From: Deltaproteobacteria bacterium
GTDB lineage: Bacteria; Desulfobacterota; DSM-4660; Desulfatiglandales; HGW-15
NCBI GenBank assembly: GCA_030671095.1
Contig: DAOVAK010000058.1
Location: 1 to 9,851 of the forward strand
Direction: 5' to 3'
DNA: 9,851 bases
Positions 1 to 6,456 of this stretch are shown in pieces (the first letter of the stretch is position 1; every line of letters starts with the position of its first letter). A model generated the notes under the pieces. The model saw nothing but the letters and a program-made list of their open reading frames with translations. It had not been told where the DNA came from and made no database searches. The position numbers and the translations under genes are program-made.

Positions 1-15
1 CAAGTTTTAGTAGGA

Positions 16-283
16 TAGTCGATTCTCCGGCAATGCCAATCTCCTCAAGGTGATATCTATTTTGCTCCTTGCCGGTGGTCTGATCTTTGAGACTTTGAGA
101 AAGATTTCCTAAGTAATAACGGGACATTCTGCGATTAGTTAATGAGCGTACCCGCCCGCCTCGCCTGAGCGAGCTCAGGCTCGCGATGGCGGGCAGGAAG
201 CCTCAAAGATCAGACCACTGCGGAGTTTGGGTGGAATTTTTTCTGGGATATCACCTTTCGGAGACCGGCATTGCCTCCGACTA
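16..283. repeat. Long imperfect inverted repeat, about 270 bp
   Basis: Two arms pair in four perfect blocks: TAGTCG 16-21 with 278-283, GGCAATGCC 29-37 with 267-275, an 11-bp block 47-57 with 247-257, and a 17-bp block 75-91 with 202-218. Order and orientation are kept across all four, so this is one folded or once-folded element rather than chance. The centre holds its own hairpin (154-194). No coding capacity is seen. It could be a decayed MITE or a structured RNA locus; the sequence alone does not decide. Confidence 0.7.
154..194. repeat. GC-rich nested hairpin
   Basis: GCCCGCC (154-160) pairs with GGCGGGC (188-194). Inside, GCCTGAGC (163-170) pairs with GCTCAGGC (173-180) across a 2-nt loop. 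It sits at the centre of the long inverted repeat 16-283. Similar CCGCC-type hairpins are inserted in the element at 3544-3758, so small GC palindromes appear to be a recurring class here. No T-run follows on either strand, so it is not a typical terminator. Confidence 0.7.
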
Positions 284-331
284 GATAACAGCAAATGCCA
301 ACACTTTTGAACGTTACCAAAGCATTAGAGA

Positions 332-407
332 GAGATTGCCTCTCGGCCGTGAGCTCAAGGCCGAACGGCTTAGTCCCCCGCATCAAGTGCGGGGTCCTCG
401 CAATGAC
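332..407. repeat. Dispersed palindromic repeat of the CATTGCGAGGA...GCAATCTC type
   Basis: Read on the minus strand the segment begins GTCATTGCGAGGA (395-407) and ends GGCAATCTC (332-340), the two edges of a dispersed intergenic repeat I recognise from many bacterial genomes. Between them are a hairpin with stem CCCCGCA (376-382) / TGCGGGG (388-394) and a shorter CGGCC / GGCCG pairing near 344-363. The family resemblance is from memory and was not searched. Confidence 0.5.
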
Positions 408-490
408 GTTCTTATTTTGAAGTCAAAAACCTGGTCCTCTGGGCCAGGTCAGAGTTAAATGGCTTTGCCGGTAAAGATAGTGAGCTGTTT

Positions 491-591
491 TGGAGTACTG
501 GAGTATTGGAGTTTTGGAAAAAGCTAAAACCCAAATATCAACTTGAATAAGTCCTTATCATTACTCCATTACTCCACCACTCCATTACTCC
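491..591. repeat. Inverted array A of 8-nt units (TGGAGTAY / ATTACTCC)
   Basis: The left arm has units with exact 8-nt period: TGGAGTAC 491-498, TGGAGTAT 499-506, TGGAGTTT 507-514, then a partial unit. After a 45-nt spacer the right arm has the reverse-complement units: ATTACTCC 560-567, ATTACTCC 568-575, ACCACTCC 576-583, ATTACTCC 584-591. The arms could pair in several registers. The same unit reappears at 9098-9203, upstream of dnaX. Confidence 0.8.
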
Positions 592-620
592 AGCAGACTT
601 TCGCATGAAGGAAAGACCCT

Positions 621-639
621 AAAAGCCCCCTCTGGGGGC
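621..639 (-). terminator. Possible weak minus-strand terminator hairpin
   Basis: GCCCCC (625-630) and GGGGGC (634-639) form a 6-bp GC stem with a 3-nt loop. Read on the minus strand it is followed by four T residues (621-624). The T-run is short, and no minus-strand gene lies upstream to be terminated, so a simple GC hairpin is equally likely. Confidence 0.25.
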
Positions 640-737
640 AGCTCAAAGCCGCGTCCTCAGGGCCTGGATTCTTTATTGCGCTCTTTTCTGGAACTTGGTA
701 GGAGCCCTGATAATCATAGCGTTGGGACTTTTATAAA

Positions 738-2036
738 ATGAAACGGAACAAGCTTTCCTATAAAGAGGCGGTTCAATATCTGTACGGCCTCCAGAAATAT
801 GGTATTAAATTTGGTCTTTCCAAGACAGCCAATCTTTTGAAGGCCTTTGGTAATCCCCATCGCGGACAGAAGTACATTCACATTGGGGGCACTAATGGCA
901 AAGGTTCAGTCGCTGCCATGGTGGAGTCCGTGCTGATGAAATCGGGTTTAAGGGTGGGCTTCTATTCCTCTCCGCACCTGGTGAGGTTCACAGAGAGATT
1001 TCGAATCAACGGTAAGGAAGCAGCACCTGAGAAAGCAGCGGCAATCGCAGATGAACTCATCAAAGTCATCAAACCGGCATATCCTCCCACATTCTTTGAA
1101 GTGACAACGGCCATGGCTCTGATCTATTTTGCGAGGGAGAACGTGGACATCTCCATAATGGAAGTGGGAATGGGAGGGCGGCTCGACGCCACTAATGTGA
1201 TTAGGCCTCTGGTTTCAGTGATTACCAATATTTCCTTGGAGCATCAGTTTTTTCTCGGATCACGCCTGATGGACATAGCGAAAGAGAAGGGGGGAATCAT
1301 CAAAAGAGGCGTTGATTTAGTTACAGCAGCAACCCAACCCCCCATCATCAGGCTTTTTGAGTCCATATGTGAGGAGAAGAAGGCCTCCTTATGGCGCGTG
1401 GGAAAAGATGTCCGCTATCGGTCCAACGGCTCAAGATTCAGTTACTATGGCCTGAGACGGAACTTCAAAGGGGTTGATCTAGGTCTCAAAGGCAAGTTCC
1501 AGAACCGGAATGCGGCCTTGTCCCTTGCTGCTATAGAGCTCCTCGAAAGGAAGGGATATGCGTTTTCATCCCATGATATCGTTGAGGGATTAAAGGACAC
1601 AAAGTGGCCCGGAAGGATGCATGTGGTTTCTGAGGAGCCTCTCATCATTCTGGATGGTGCACATAATCCCAAGGCGATAAGAGAGCTGGCCCATTCCATA
1701 GGGAGTGAATTTAGTTGCCGGCGACTGATTTTGGTCATAGGCGTGATGGAAGATAAAGATGTTGGCAAGATTTTGAAAGGCATCTTGCCAGTAGCGGATT
1801 ATGTATTCTATACAAGACCTGCATATTACCGATCGGCCAGCCCCGAGAGGCTCATGAAGGAGGGTTCGACGCTGGGAAAACCGGGAAAAATTGTGCCAGA
1901 GATATCTGATGCCCTCGATATGGCAAGAGAGATGGCCGACCCAAAAGATATGATCCTGGTCAGCGGTTCTCTTTTTACGGTTGGAGAGGCCATGACCTAC
2001 TTCGATCCAGATAAATACCGGCCAGACGATATCTAA
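738..2036 (+). CDS. folC: Bifunctional folylpolyglutamate synthase / dihydrofolate synthase
   Basis: Cytosolic Mur-ligase-family enzyme that uses ATP to add glutamate to folates, and in bifunctional forms to dihydropteroate, in the folate pathway. At 432 residues it has the usual length. Visible motifs are the P-loop GTNGKGSV (51-58), GMGGRLDATN (144-153), EKGGIIK (183-189; its first lysine sits where the family's modified lysine is expected), WPGRM (290-294) and DGAHNP (306-311) of the C-terminal glutamate-ligase domain. The family usually has a D-H pair in the ITNI segment; here it reads SLEH (167-170), a mild change. The ATG at 738 is the first possible ATG after an in-frame stop at 717-719; the ribosome site is weak. 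It stands alone here, not beside accD as in many bacteria, and converges on uppP. Whether the dihydrofolate synthase activity is present cannot be told. Confidence 0.95.
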   Translation: MKRNKLSYKEAVQYLYGLQKYGIKFGLSKTANLLKAFGNPHRGQKYIHIGGTNGKGSVAAMVESVLMKSGLRVGFYSSPHLVRFTERFRINGKEAAPEKAAAIADELIKVIKPAYPPTFFEVTTAMALIYFARENVDISIMEVGMGGRLDATNVIRPLVSVITNISLEHQFFLGSRLMDIAKEKGGIIKRGVDLVTAATQPPIIRLFESICEEKKASLWRVGKDVRYRSNGSRFSYYGLRRNFKGVDLGLKGKFQNRNAALSLAAIELLERKGYAFSSHDIVEGLKDTKWPGRMHVVSEEPLIILDGAHNPKAIRELAHSIGSEFSCRRLILVIGVMEDKDVGKILKGILPVADYVFYTRPAYYRSASPERLMKEGSTLGKPGKIVPEISDALDMAREMADPKDMILVSGSLFTVGEAMTYFDPDKYRPDDI

Positions 2037-2072
2037 GACGTTCGGGGAAGTGTTACCTTCAACCTCCTTGGT

Positions 2073-2225
2073 CCCTGATCCACCATCAAGGCATCATCTG
2101 CGGCGTTGCCTTCGATCGCTCCTCCCCCCGCCTTCGCGGGGGCAGGCTTGCGGCGTATTACTCCATACGCCTCAGTCGTCGCTCCTCCGCGCCTTACATC
2201 TAATACCTTGCTGGTGATCAGGAAT
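2073..2225 (+). mobile_element. MITE-like palindromic element, copy 1
   Basis: About 153 bp, with imperfect terminal inverted repeats of about 28 nt. The left end starts CCCTGATCCACCATCAAGG, and the right end read inward starts TTCCTGATCACCAGCAAGG. A second, inverted copy lies at 3544-3758. The two share perfect blocks: 31 bp (2073-2103), 47 bp (2113-2159), 23 bp (2165-2187) and 33 bp (2193-2225). The interior has a CCCCCGCC/GGCGGGGG-like stem and a GGCGTAT/ATACGCC hairpin (2152-2170). No transposase is encoded, so any movement would need help in trans. No obvious target-site duplication was identified. Confidence 0.65.
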
Positions 2226-2312
2226 GCTACATAACCTACTAATTTCAGTCTTAATACCCAAATTAGACGGTGGATTTGGGTTGGTCTGGGGCGCTTACGG
2301 GGGGATAAAGGG

Positions 2313-2412
2313 AAGTGAGCTAAAGTGACTAAAGTGCCTAAAGTGAGCTAAAGTTGAGGAAGATAAAATGACTACCGAGTTATGCTACTTCATTGGCTTT
2401 AGCTATTTTAGT
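2313..2412. repeat. Inverted array B of 9-10-nt units (AAGTGNCTA)
   Basis: Five near-identical units follow each other: AAGTGAGCTA 2313-2322, AAGTGACTA 2323-2331, AAGTGCCTA 2332-2340, AAGTGAGCTA 2341-2350 and AAGTTGAGG 2351-2359. After a spacer, 2395-2412 carries reverse-complement units (CTTTAGCTA, TTTTAGTC). The layout matches arrays A, C and D although the unit sequence is different. Confidence 0.7.
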
Positions 2413-2491
2413 CCGCAATAAGCAGCTGCACCTTTTTCATCCATGTCGGTTTCATACTCGGTACTTTTTGGTATGCTAGACGAAGCCGGTC

Positions 2492-3307
2492 CTACGTCAA
2501 AAGGATAAACAATCCCAGTGCACAGCAATAGGGCGCAAACCAAAAGAGTTTCCCTTTCCTGACCATACCCATAAGTATTTTAAGGGCTATAAGGCCTACC
2601 AGAGCAGCAGAAAAAAATCCTGAAGTCAAAGACAGAAGACCCACCCTGCCGACTGCTTCTGCATTTAGTTGGACCACCGTGGCGCCAATTATTGCGGGTA
2701 TGGCGAGTAGAAAAGAGAAACGCGCGGCCAGTTCTCTTTTAAGCCCACACACCAGACCGCAGACGATGGTCGCTCCTGATCTGGAAATCCCAGGAATAAG
2801 CGCCAGGCCTTGAGCCGCTCCTACGGCGAGGGCCACCAAGATGGCCACTTCTTCACGTCTGCTGTAGTCTTCAGGGATCAGTTTTGTAATGGCCAAGATA
2901 AATCCAGTGGCTACCAGCATGATGCCTACTGTGCTCAGGGATCCAAAGAGATTTTCTATGGCTGAACGGAAAACCATGCCGACCAGCAGAGTGGGAAGGG
3001 TTCCAAGGACGACCATCAGTGCGATAGATGCATGAGGGCTTTCGCGAAGGGACTTTTTTGTTCCACGGATCTGAAAAAAGGCCATGGTAAATTCCTTCGT
3101 TTCCATGAGGATGCTTTTTAGGTCAGAACGCAGATAGATGCAGACAGCCAGGAGGGTGCCCAGGTGCAATGAGCAATCCAGGAGTAATTCAGGCTCTTTG
3201 AAACCGAGCAAATTCTGAAACAGGACCAGATGTCCTGAACTGCTGACGGGCAGGAATTCAGTGAAGCCCTGCACGATTCCCAAGATAATGCTCGAGATGG
3301 TGTCCAT
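2492..3307 (-). CDS. uppP: Undecaprenyl-diphosphatase (BacA/UppP family)
   Basis: Integral membrane phosphatase that turns undecaprenyl diphosphate into the monophosphate carrier used for peptidoglycan and other envelope polymers; loss or gain affects bacitracin sensitivity in known members. From the chosen start it has 271 residues, normal for the family, and is hydrophobic almost throughout, with several predicted helices. Motif 1, QGFTEFLPVSSSGHL (13-27), gives the Q/E-x3-E signature (Q13, E17) and H26. Motif 2, PGISRSGAT (172-180), supplies R176. I chose the ATG at 3307, which puts the conserved motif at its usual distance; an in-frame TTG at 3319 would add four residues. It is transcribed alone, divergent from pfkA. 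Array C occupies the place where its promoter or leader would lie, and inverted MITE-like copies flank the gene. Confidence 0.93.
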   Translation of the reverse strand: MDTISSIILGIVQGFTEFLPVSSSGHLVLFQNLLGFKEPELLLDCSLHLGTLLAVCIYLRSDLKSILMETKEFTMAFFQIRGTKKSLRESPHASIALMVVLGTLPTLLVGMVFRSAIENLFGSLSTVGIMLVATGFILAITKLIPEDYSRREEVAILVALAVGAAQGLALIPGISRSGATIVCGLVCGLKRELAARFSFLLAIPAIIGATVVQLNAEAVGRVGLLSLTSGFFSAALVGLIALKILMGMVRKGKLFWFAPYCCALGLFILLT

Positions 3308-3325
3308 GGATAACCCCAAAATTTT

Positions 3326-3388
3326 GGAATTTAAGAATTCAGGGATTCAGGAATTCCTCAATTCCTCAATTCGCAATACCTTAATTCC
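3326..3388. repeat. Inverted array C of 8-9-nt units (GAATTCAG / CTCAATTC)
   Basis: The left arm reads GGAATTTAA, GAATTCAG, GGATTCAG, GAATTC (3326-3355). The right arm reads CTCAATTC, CTCAATTC, GCAATACC, TTAATTCC (about 3357-3388), the reverse complement of the left-arm unit type. Unlike arrays A, B and D there is almost no spacer between the arms. It begins 18 bp upstream of the uppP ATG, so uppP mRNA would probably carry or start within it. Confidence 0.7.
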
Positions 3389-3415
3389 CCATACGGTTTA
3401 GGTCCTGTCCCATAT

Positions 3416-3530
3416 CAGATGTGAGTCAATGATGGCAAGTTCAAACTTCATCTAGACGCCTGGGGGAAATGGACTTGCTTCGGGGTTTCCCAAGTTCATC
3501 GTCTATTTCATGTTTCATGACTCAAATCAG
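3416..3530. repeat. Imperfect inverted repeat, about 115 bp
   Basis: The outer arms CAGATGTGAGTCA (3416-3428) and TGACTCAAATCAG (3518-3530) pair at most positions. Inner TAGACG (3453-3458) pairs with CGTCTA (3500-3505), and GGGAAA (3464-3469) with TTTCCC (3486-3491). The nesting order is consistent, but the pairing is weaker than in the neighbouring elements. Confidence 0.45.
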
Positions 3531-3543
3531 AGGCTTTGGAAAT

Positions 3544-3758
3544 ATTCCTGATCACCAGCAAGGTATTAGATGTAAGTCGAAGATCCCGCTAAAAGCGGGG
3601 GCGACGAGGAGCGACGACTGAGGCGTATAGACCAATACGCCGCAAGCCTGCCCCCGCGAAGGCGGGGGGAGGAGCGATCGCTTGCCCGCCTCTGGCGGGA
3701 AGGCAATCCGCCGGAGGCGGACGAGCACCGCAGATGATGCCTTGATGGTGGATCAGGG
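3544..3758 (-). mobile_element. MITE-like palindromic element, copy 2 with inserted hairpins
   Basis: This is an inverted copy of 2073-2225, about 215 bp. Perfect shared blocks are 3544-3576 (33 bp), 3606-3628 (23 bp), 3634-3680 (47 bp) and 3728-3758 (31 bp). It is longer because small GC hairpins fill places that are short in copy 1: CCCGC/GCGGG near 3585-3599, CCCGCC/GGCGGG near 3685-3699, and TCCGCC/GGCGGA near 3707-3721. The imperfect terminal inverted repeats are as in copy 1. No transposase is encoded. Confidence 0.65.
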
Positions 3759-3772
3759 GGTTTCCCCCTCCC

Positions 3773-3801
3773 TTGACACCAGGATTACCTTGCCATATCA
3801 T
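3773..3801 (+). promoter_or_regulatory. Near-consensus sigma-70 promoter for pfkA
   Basis: A perfect -35 box TTGACA (3773-3778) is followed by a 17-nt spacer and a 5/6 -10 box TATCAT (3796-3801). Transcription would start near 3808 and give a leader of about 120 nt that contains the whole palindrome 3810-3889. It points toward pfkA and lies just outside MITE-like copy 2. Confidence 0.65.
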
Positions 3802-3809
3802 GATAAGAA

Positions 3810-3889
3810 CCTAGTATCGCGTCTTGCAAATAAGTTAAATATCTGAGGCGAAAAACTAATGAAACTTATTTCTGAGACGCAACACTAGG
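3810..3889. repeat. 80-bp palindromic element in the pfkA leader
   Basis: The 31-nt arms 3810-3840 and 3859-3889 are inverted repeats with 24 of 31 positions matching. Both ends carry CCTAGT, and the conserved inner blocks are GCGTCT and AAATAAGTT. The 18-nt loop is 3841-3858. Starting about 2 nt after the predicted transcription start, it would form a strong 5'-end stem-loop on the pfkA mRNA. It could equally be a small MITE that landed there; a single copy is seen in the window. Confidence 0.65.
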
Positions 3890-3918
3890 ACGGATAGGAA
3901 GTATCCAAAAGTTCCTCT

Positions 3919-3923
3919 GGAGG
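3919..3923 (+). promoter_or_regulatory. Ribosome binding site of pfkA
   Basis: GGAGG lies 6 nt before the ATG at 3930, good spacing, and fixes this start. Confidence 0.8.
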
Positions 3924-3929
3924 CCGGAT

Positions 3930-5033
3930 ATGAAGACAAAGATAGGTGTCCTTTCCGCTGGTGCTGACTGCTCCGGCATAAACAGCGCCATCCACTGGCT
4001 CGTATATTCTGCCACTGACAAGGACCTTGTCCCCAGTAGGGGAATGATGTTTGACATCGTGGGGATTGTTGATGGATGGAAGGGCCTTATAGAGGTGAAG
4101 CCGGATAAGAAGGATAGTGTCAAGCGCTGGACGATGCCGTTGACTGCTGACATCGTACGCACCTGGGATAGGTACGGAGGAACCAGGCTCGGAACGAGCC
4201 GGGTTAACCCCTTTAATCCACAAAAGGATCGATCAGAGGAATTGATAAAGAATATCAAGAAGCTCCGATTAGAGGGCTTGGTCGTCATTGGCGGGTTTGA
4301 TAGCCTGTCCGTTGCTTATAAGCTCTACAGGGAAGGTGTAAGGCTTGTGGGCATACCCAAGACCATTGACAAGGATCTTTCGGAAACCGAATATACCTTG
4401 GGATTTGATTCAGCGGTTAATATCATTACTCAGGATATTGACAGACTTCGCATTACGGCCGGCTCCCATAGCCGGATCTTCGTCGTGGAGTCCATGGGGA
4501 GGAGGGCCGGGTGGCTGGCCTTGGAAGGTGGAGAGGCTAGCGGTGCGGCAATCATCCTGATCCCGGAACACGATTTTGTTATGGAGAGGGTTATTGAGCT
4601 CTTGAAGATAAGAAAGAAATCTGGAAAACGCTATAGCATTGTCCTGGTTTCCGAAGGGGCGAAACCGAGGGGAATGGAGGAAATTCATCAAAAGCGGGGG
4701 AGGGATGGCTTCGGTCAATATTATTTAGGGGGTGTGGGTGGCTTTATTGCAGAAGAGATCGAGAAGAGCGCCAAAATGGAGGTTCGGTATACGGCCCTCA
4801 GGTATCTCCAGAGAGGTGGGGCACCTACGGCCTATGACCGGCGTATGGGGCGGAAATTCGGGATCGCGGCAGTTGATATGATCGCCAATGAGGACTTTGG
4901 ACGCATGGTGAGTTGGCGGCATGGGGAAATCACGAGCGTTCCTCTCAAGAAGGCCTTGGAACGTTTGAATTTGGTTGATGTGGAGAAATTCTATAACATG
5001 AAGAACTACAGGAGTCTGGATCAGATACTCTAA
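3930..5033 (+). CDS. pfkA: 6-phosphofructokinase, PPi-type signature, with altered N-terminal loops
   Basis: Glycolytic PfkA-superfamily enzyme phosphorylating fructose 6-phosphate; 367 residues. Clear family motifs are GTSR (88-91), PKTIDKDL (143-150, catalytic D147 and D149), ESMGRRAG (187-194), SEGAKP (241-246) and QRGGAPTAYDR (294-304). In the family, Asp after the GGD/GGE position plus Lys in PKT marks PPi use, and both are present (D124, K144), so it may use pyrophosphate rather than ATP. Odd points: the residue usually Asp or Glu in GGDGS/GGEDT, which helps bind metal, is Phe (GGFDS, 121-125), and the N-terminal loop reads SAGADCSG (9-16) where most members have GGDxPG. Substrate choice and even activity are therefore uncertain. 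A strong Shine-Dalgarno and a near-consensus promoter lie upstream. It converges on glcD with a 40-bp gap. Confidence 0.88.
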   Translation: MKTKIGVLSAGADCSGINSAIHWLVYSATDKDLVPSRGMMFDIVGIVDGWKGLIEVKPDKKDSVKRWTMPLTADIVRTWDRYGGTRLGTSRVNPFNPQKDRSEELIKNIKKLRLEGLVVIGGFDSLSVAYKLYREGVRLVGIPKTIDKDLSETEYTLGFDSAVNIITQDIDRLRITAGSHSRIFVVESMGRRAGWLALEGGEASGAAIILIPEHDFVMERVIELLKIRKKSGKRYSIVLVSEGAKPRGMEEIHQKRGRDGFGQYYLGGVGGFIAEEIEKSAKMEVRYTALRYLQRGGAPTAYDRRMGRKFGIAAVDMIANEDFGRMVSWRHGEITSVPLKKALERLNLVDVEKFYNMKNYRSLDQIL

Positions 5034-5073
5034 GAGACAAAGTCCGAAATCCTAAATCAGAGTCACAGGCGTA

Positions 5074-6456
5074 CTATCGGTTAGGGAAGATCTTTCCCGG
5101 ATTAAGGATTCCATTGGGGTCAAAGGCATTTTTGAGGCGCGACATGAGTTCAAGGGCTGGTCCAGAGATCTCCATTTCCATGTAGGGCGCCTTGGTGAGG
5201 CCTATTCCATGTTCACCTGAAATGGTCCCTCCCATTTCAATGACCTTCCTGAACAAATCCTTCACAACAGCATTAGCATTTTTCACTTCCTTGGGAATGC
5301 TTTTGTCCAGCATGACATTCACATGGATGTTTCCATCTCCTGCATGTCCGAAGGCAGGAATGGGAAGTTGATATTTTTGGCTCAACTGCTCCAAAAAAGA
5401 GATCAATTCAGGCAGACGACTTCGGGGGACAACAATATCTTGGCTCACCTTGCCAGGCCTCAATTTCAGCAGAGCAGGAGAAATACCTCTTCTCGCCTCC
5501 CATAGCCGCTCTGCCTCCTCCCTTCCGGAAGCAGCTTGAAATAGGATTGCGCCTGATCGGACACAGATTTCTTGGACAAGCTTGGCATCCCGGGCGGCGA
5601 GATCTTCATCTCCGTCCACCTCAATGAGAAGCAGAGCACCGGTTTCATCAGGAATGGGGAGCCCCATCTCATTGCGCACACAATCAATACTTAGCCGATC
5701 CATGAACTCTAGAGTGGTGGGGACGATCTTGTTGCGAATGATGTCCGATACGGTCCGAACGGATGAAGAGATGTTGTGGAAAAAGGCCATCATGGTCTTC
5801 TTGGTGGCGGGTTTTGGAATTAACCTGAGGGTGACAGAGGTGATCACAGCAAGGGTTCCTTCTGAACCAACGATGAGCCGGGTTAGGTCATATCCTACCA
5901 CACCTTTTGCCGTTTCCACGCCGGTCTTGATGATCTCGCCTGTGGGAAGGACAACTTCTAAACCGAGTACGTAGTCCCTAGTCACACCGTATTTGAGGGC
6001 CCTCAGGCCGCCCGCGCATTCCGCCACATTCCCTCCAATGGTTGAAATATGGATGCTTGCAGGATCGGGTGGATAGAAAAGGCCAAGTTTTTCCACCTCC
6101 TCTTGGAGATGAGCCGTAATGACACCAGGCTCAACTTTCACGACGAGATTGTCCTGATCGATGGAGAGGATCTGATTGAACCGGTCCATAGCTAGGACGA
6201 GGCCGCCCTTCACAGGCAGGGCCCCTCCGCTCGCACCGCTTCCCGCTCCACGAGGGATCACAGGAAAATATTCCCTGTTTGCCAAGAGGAGAATTCGAGA
6301 AATTTCCTCGGCACCCCCAGGAAAGGCCACAGCATCCGGCATAAATTCCAGCTTTGTGGCGTCACTACAATAGTTTGTCAAATCATCATGGCGGGTCGTA
6401 AGGTGTTCGGGACCAACAATGCCTGACAATTCCTGAATAACCGTATCTGGAATCAT
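5074..6456 (-). CDS. glcD: FAD-linked oxidase, GlcD / D-lactate dehydrogenase type
   Basis: Flavoprotein of the vanillyl-alcohol-oxidase fold that oxidises 2-hydroxy acids such as glycolate or D-lactate; 460 residues, as for GlcD-like proteins without an Fe-S domain. The N-terminal FAD-binding half shows PRGAGSG (68-74), a PPDPAS...GGNVAECAGG segment (129-150) and GSEGT (197-201). The C-terminal half shows HAGDGNIHVN (371-380) and GEHGIG (414-419), whose histidines are the expected metal and substrate ligands. It is the last gene of the dnaX operon. Its ATG overlaps the recR stop as ATGA and has no Shine-Dalgarno, so translation is probably coupled to recR. The usual partner, an Fe-S subunit such as GlcF, is not adjacent because pfkA converges immediately after. 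The exact substrate cannot be read from the sequence. Confidence 0.88.
   Translation of the reverse strand: MIPDTVIQELSGIVGPEHLTTRHDDLTNYCSDATKLEFMPDAVAFPGGAEEISRILLLANREYFPVIPRGAGSGASGGALPVKGGLVLAMDRFNQILSIDQDNLVVKVEPGVITAHLQEEVEKLGLFYPPDPASIHISTIGGNVAECAGGLRALKYGVTRDYVLGLEVVLPTGEIIKTGVETAKGVVGYDLTRLIVGSEGTLAVITSVTLRLIPKPATKKTMMAFFHNISSSVRTVSDIIRNKIVPTTLEFMDRLSIDCVRNEMGLPIPDETGALLLIEVDGDEDLAARDAKLVQEICVRSGAILFQAASGREEAERLWEARRGISPALLKLRPGKVSQDIVVPRSRLPELISFLEQLSQKYQLPIPAFGHAGDGNIHVNVMLDKSIPKEVKNANAVVKDLFRKVIEMGGTISGEHGIGLTKAPYMEMEISGPALELMSRLKNAFDPNGILNPGKIFPNR

Larger units (their letters stand above)
1..737. other. Gene-free, repeat-rich left end
   Basis: No credible coding region is seen on either strand. 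The stretch holds a long imperfect inverted repeat (16-283), a GC-rich nested hairpin (154-194), a dispersed-repeat-like element with a CCCCGCA/TGCGGGG hairpin (332-407), a short hairpin with stem ACCTGG/CCAGGT (429-449), an inverted array of 8-nt units (491-591) and a GCCCCC/GGGGGC hairpin (625-639). No convincing promoter for folC was found. A GATAAT at 709-714 has no well-spaced -35 box. Confidence 0.75.
2037..2491. other. Convergent folC-uppP intergenic region
   Basis: No gene is seen. It contains MITE-like copy 1 (2073-2225), a hairpin with perfect 8-bp stem ACCCAAAT/ATTTGGGT (2256-2263 and 2274-2281) and inverted array B (2313-2412). A hairpin with stem CATAC/GTATG lies near 2453-2475. 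None of these has a good T-run, so no clear terminator for folC or uppP is visible; the palindromes may do that job. Confidence 0.7.
3308..3929. other. Divergent uppP-pfkA intergenic region packed with inverted repeats
   Basis: No protein gene is credible here. In order it holds array C (3326-3388), an imperfect inverted repeat (3416-3530), MITE-like copy 2 (3544-3758), a near-consensus promoter (3773-3801) and a palindromic element (3810-3889), followed by the pfkA ribosome binding site. An open frame at 3589-3801 on the minus strand lies inside the repeat and looks accidental. Confidence 0.75.

Noticed and set aside
737..738. Tetrahydrofolate riboswitch upstream of folC
   Set aside because: No conserved riboswitch core recognised in the upstream 700 bases; the visible folds are repeats.
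3589..3801. 70-residue minus-strand frame
   Set aside because: Lies inside MITE-like copy 2 and the pfkA promoter; composition follows the GC hairpins.
4410..4718. Antisense frames within pfkA, folC, glcD, recR and dnaX
   Set aside because: All overlap genes with clear family motifs and show none themselves.
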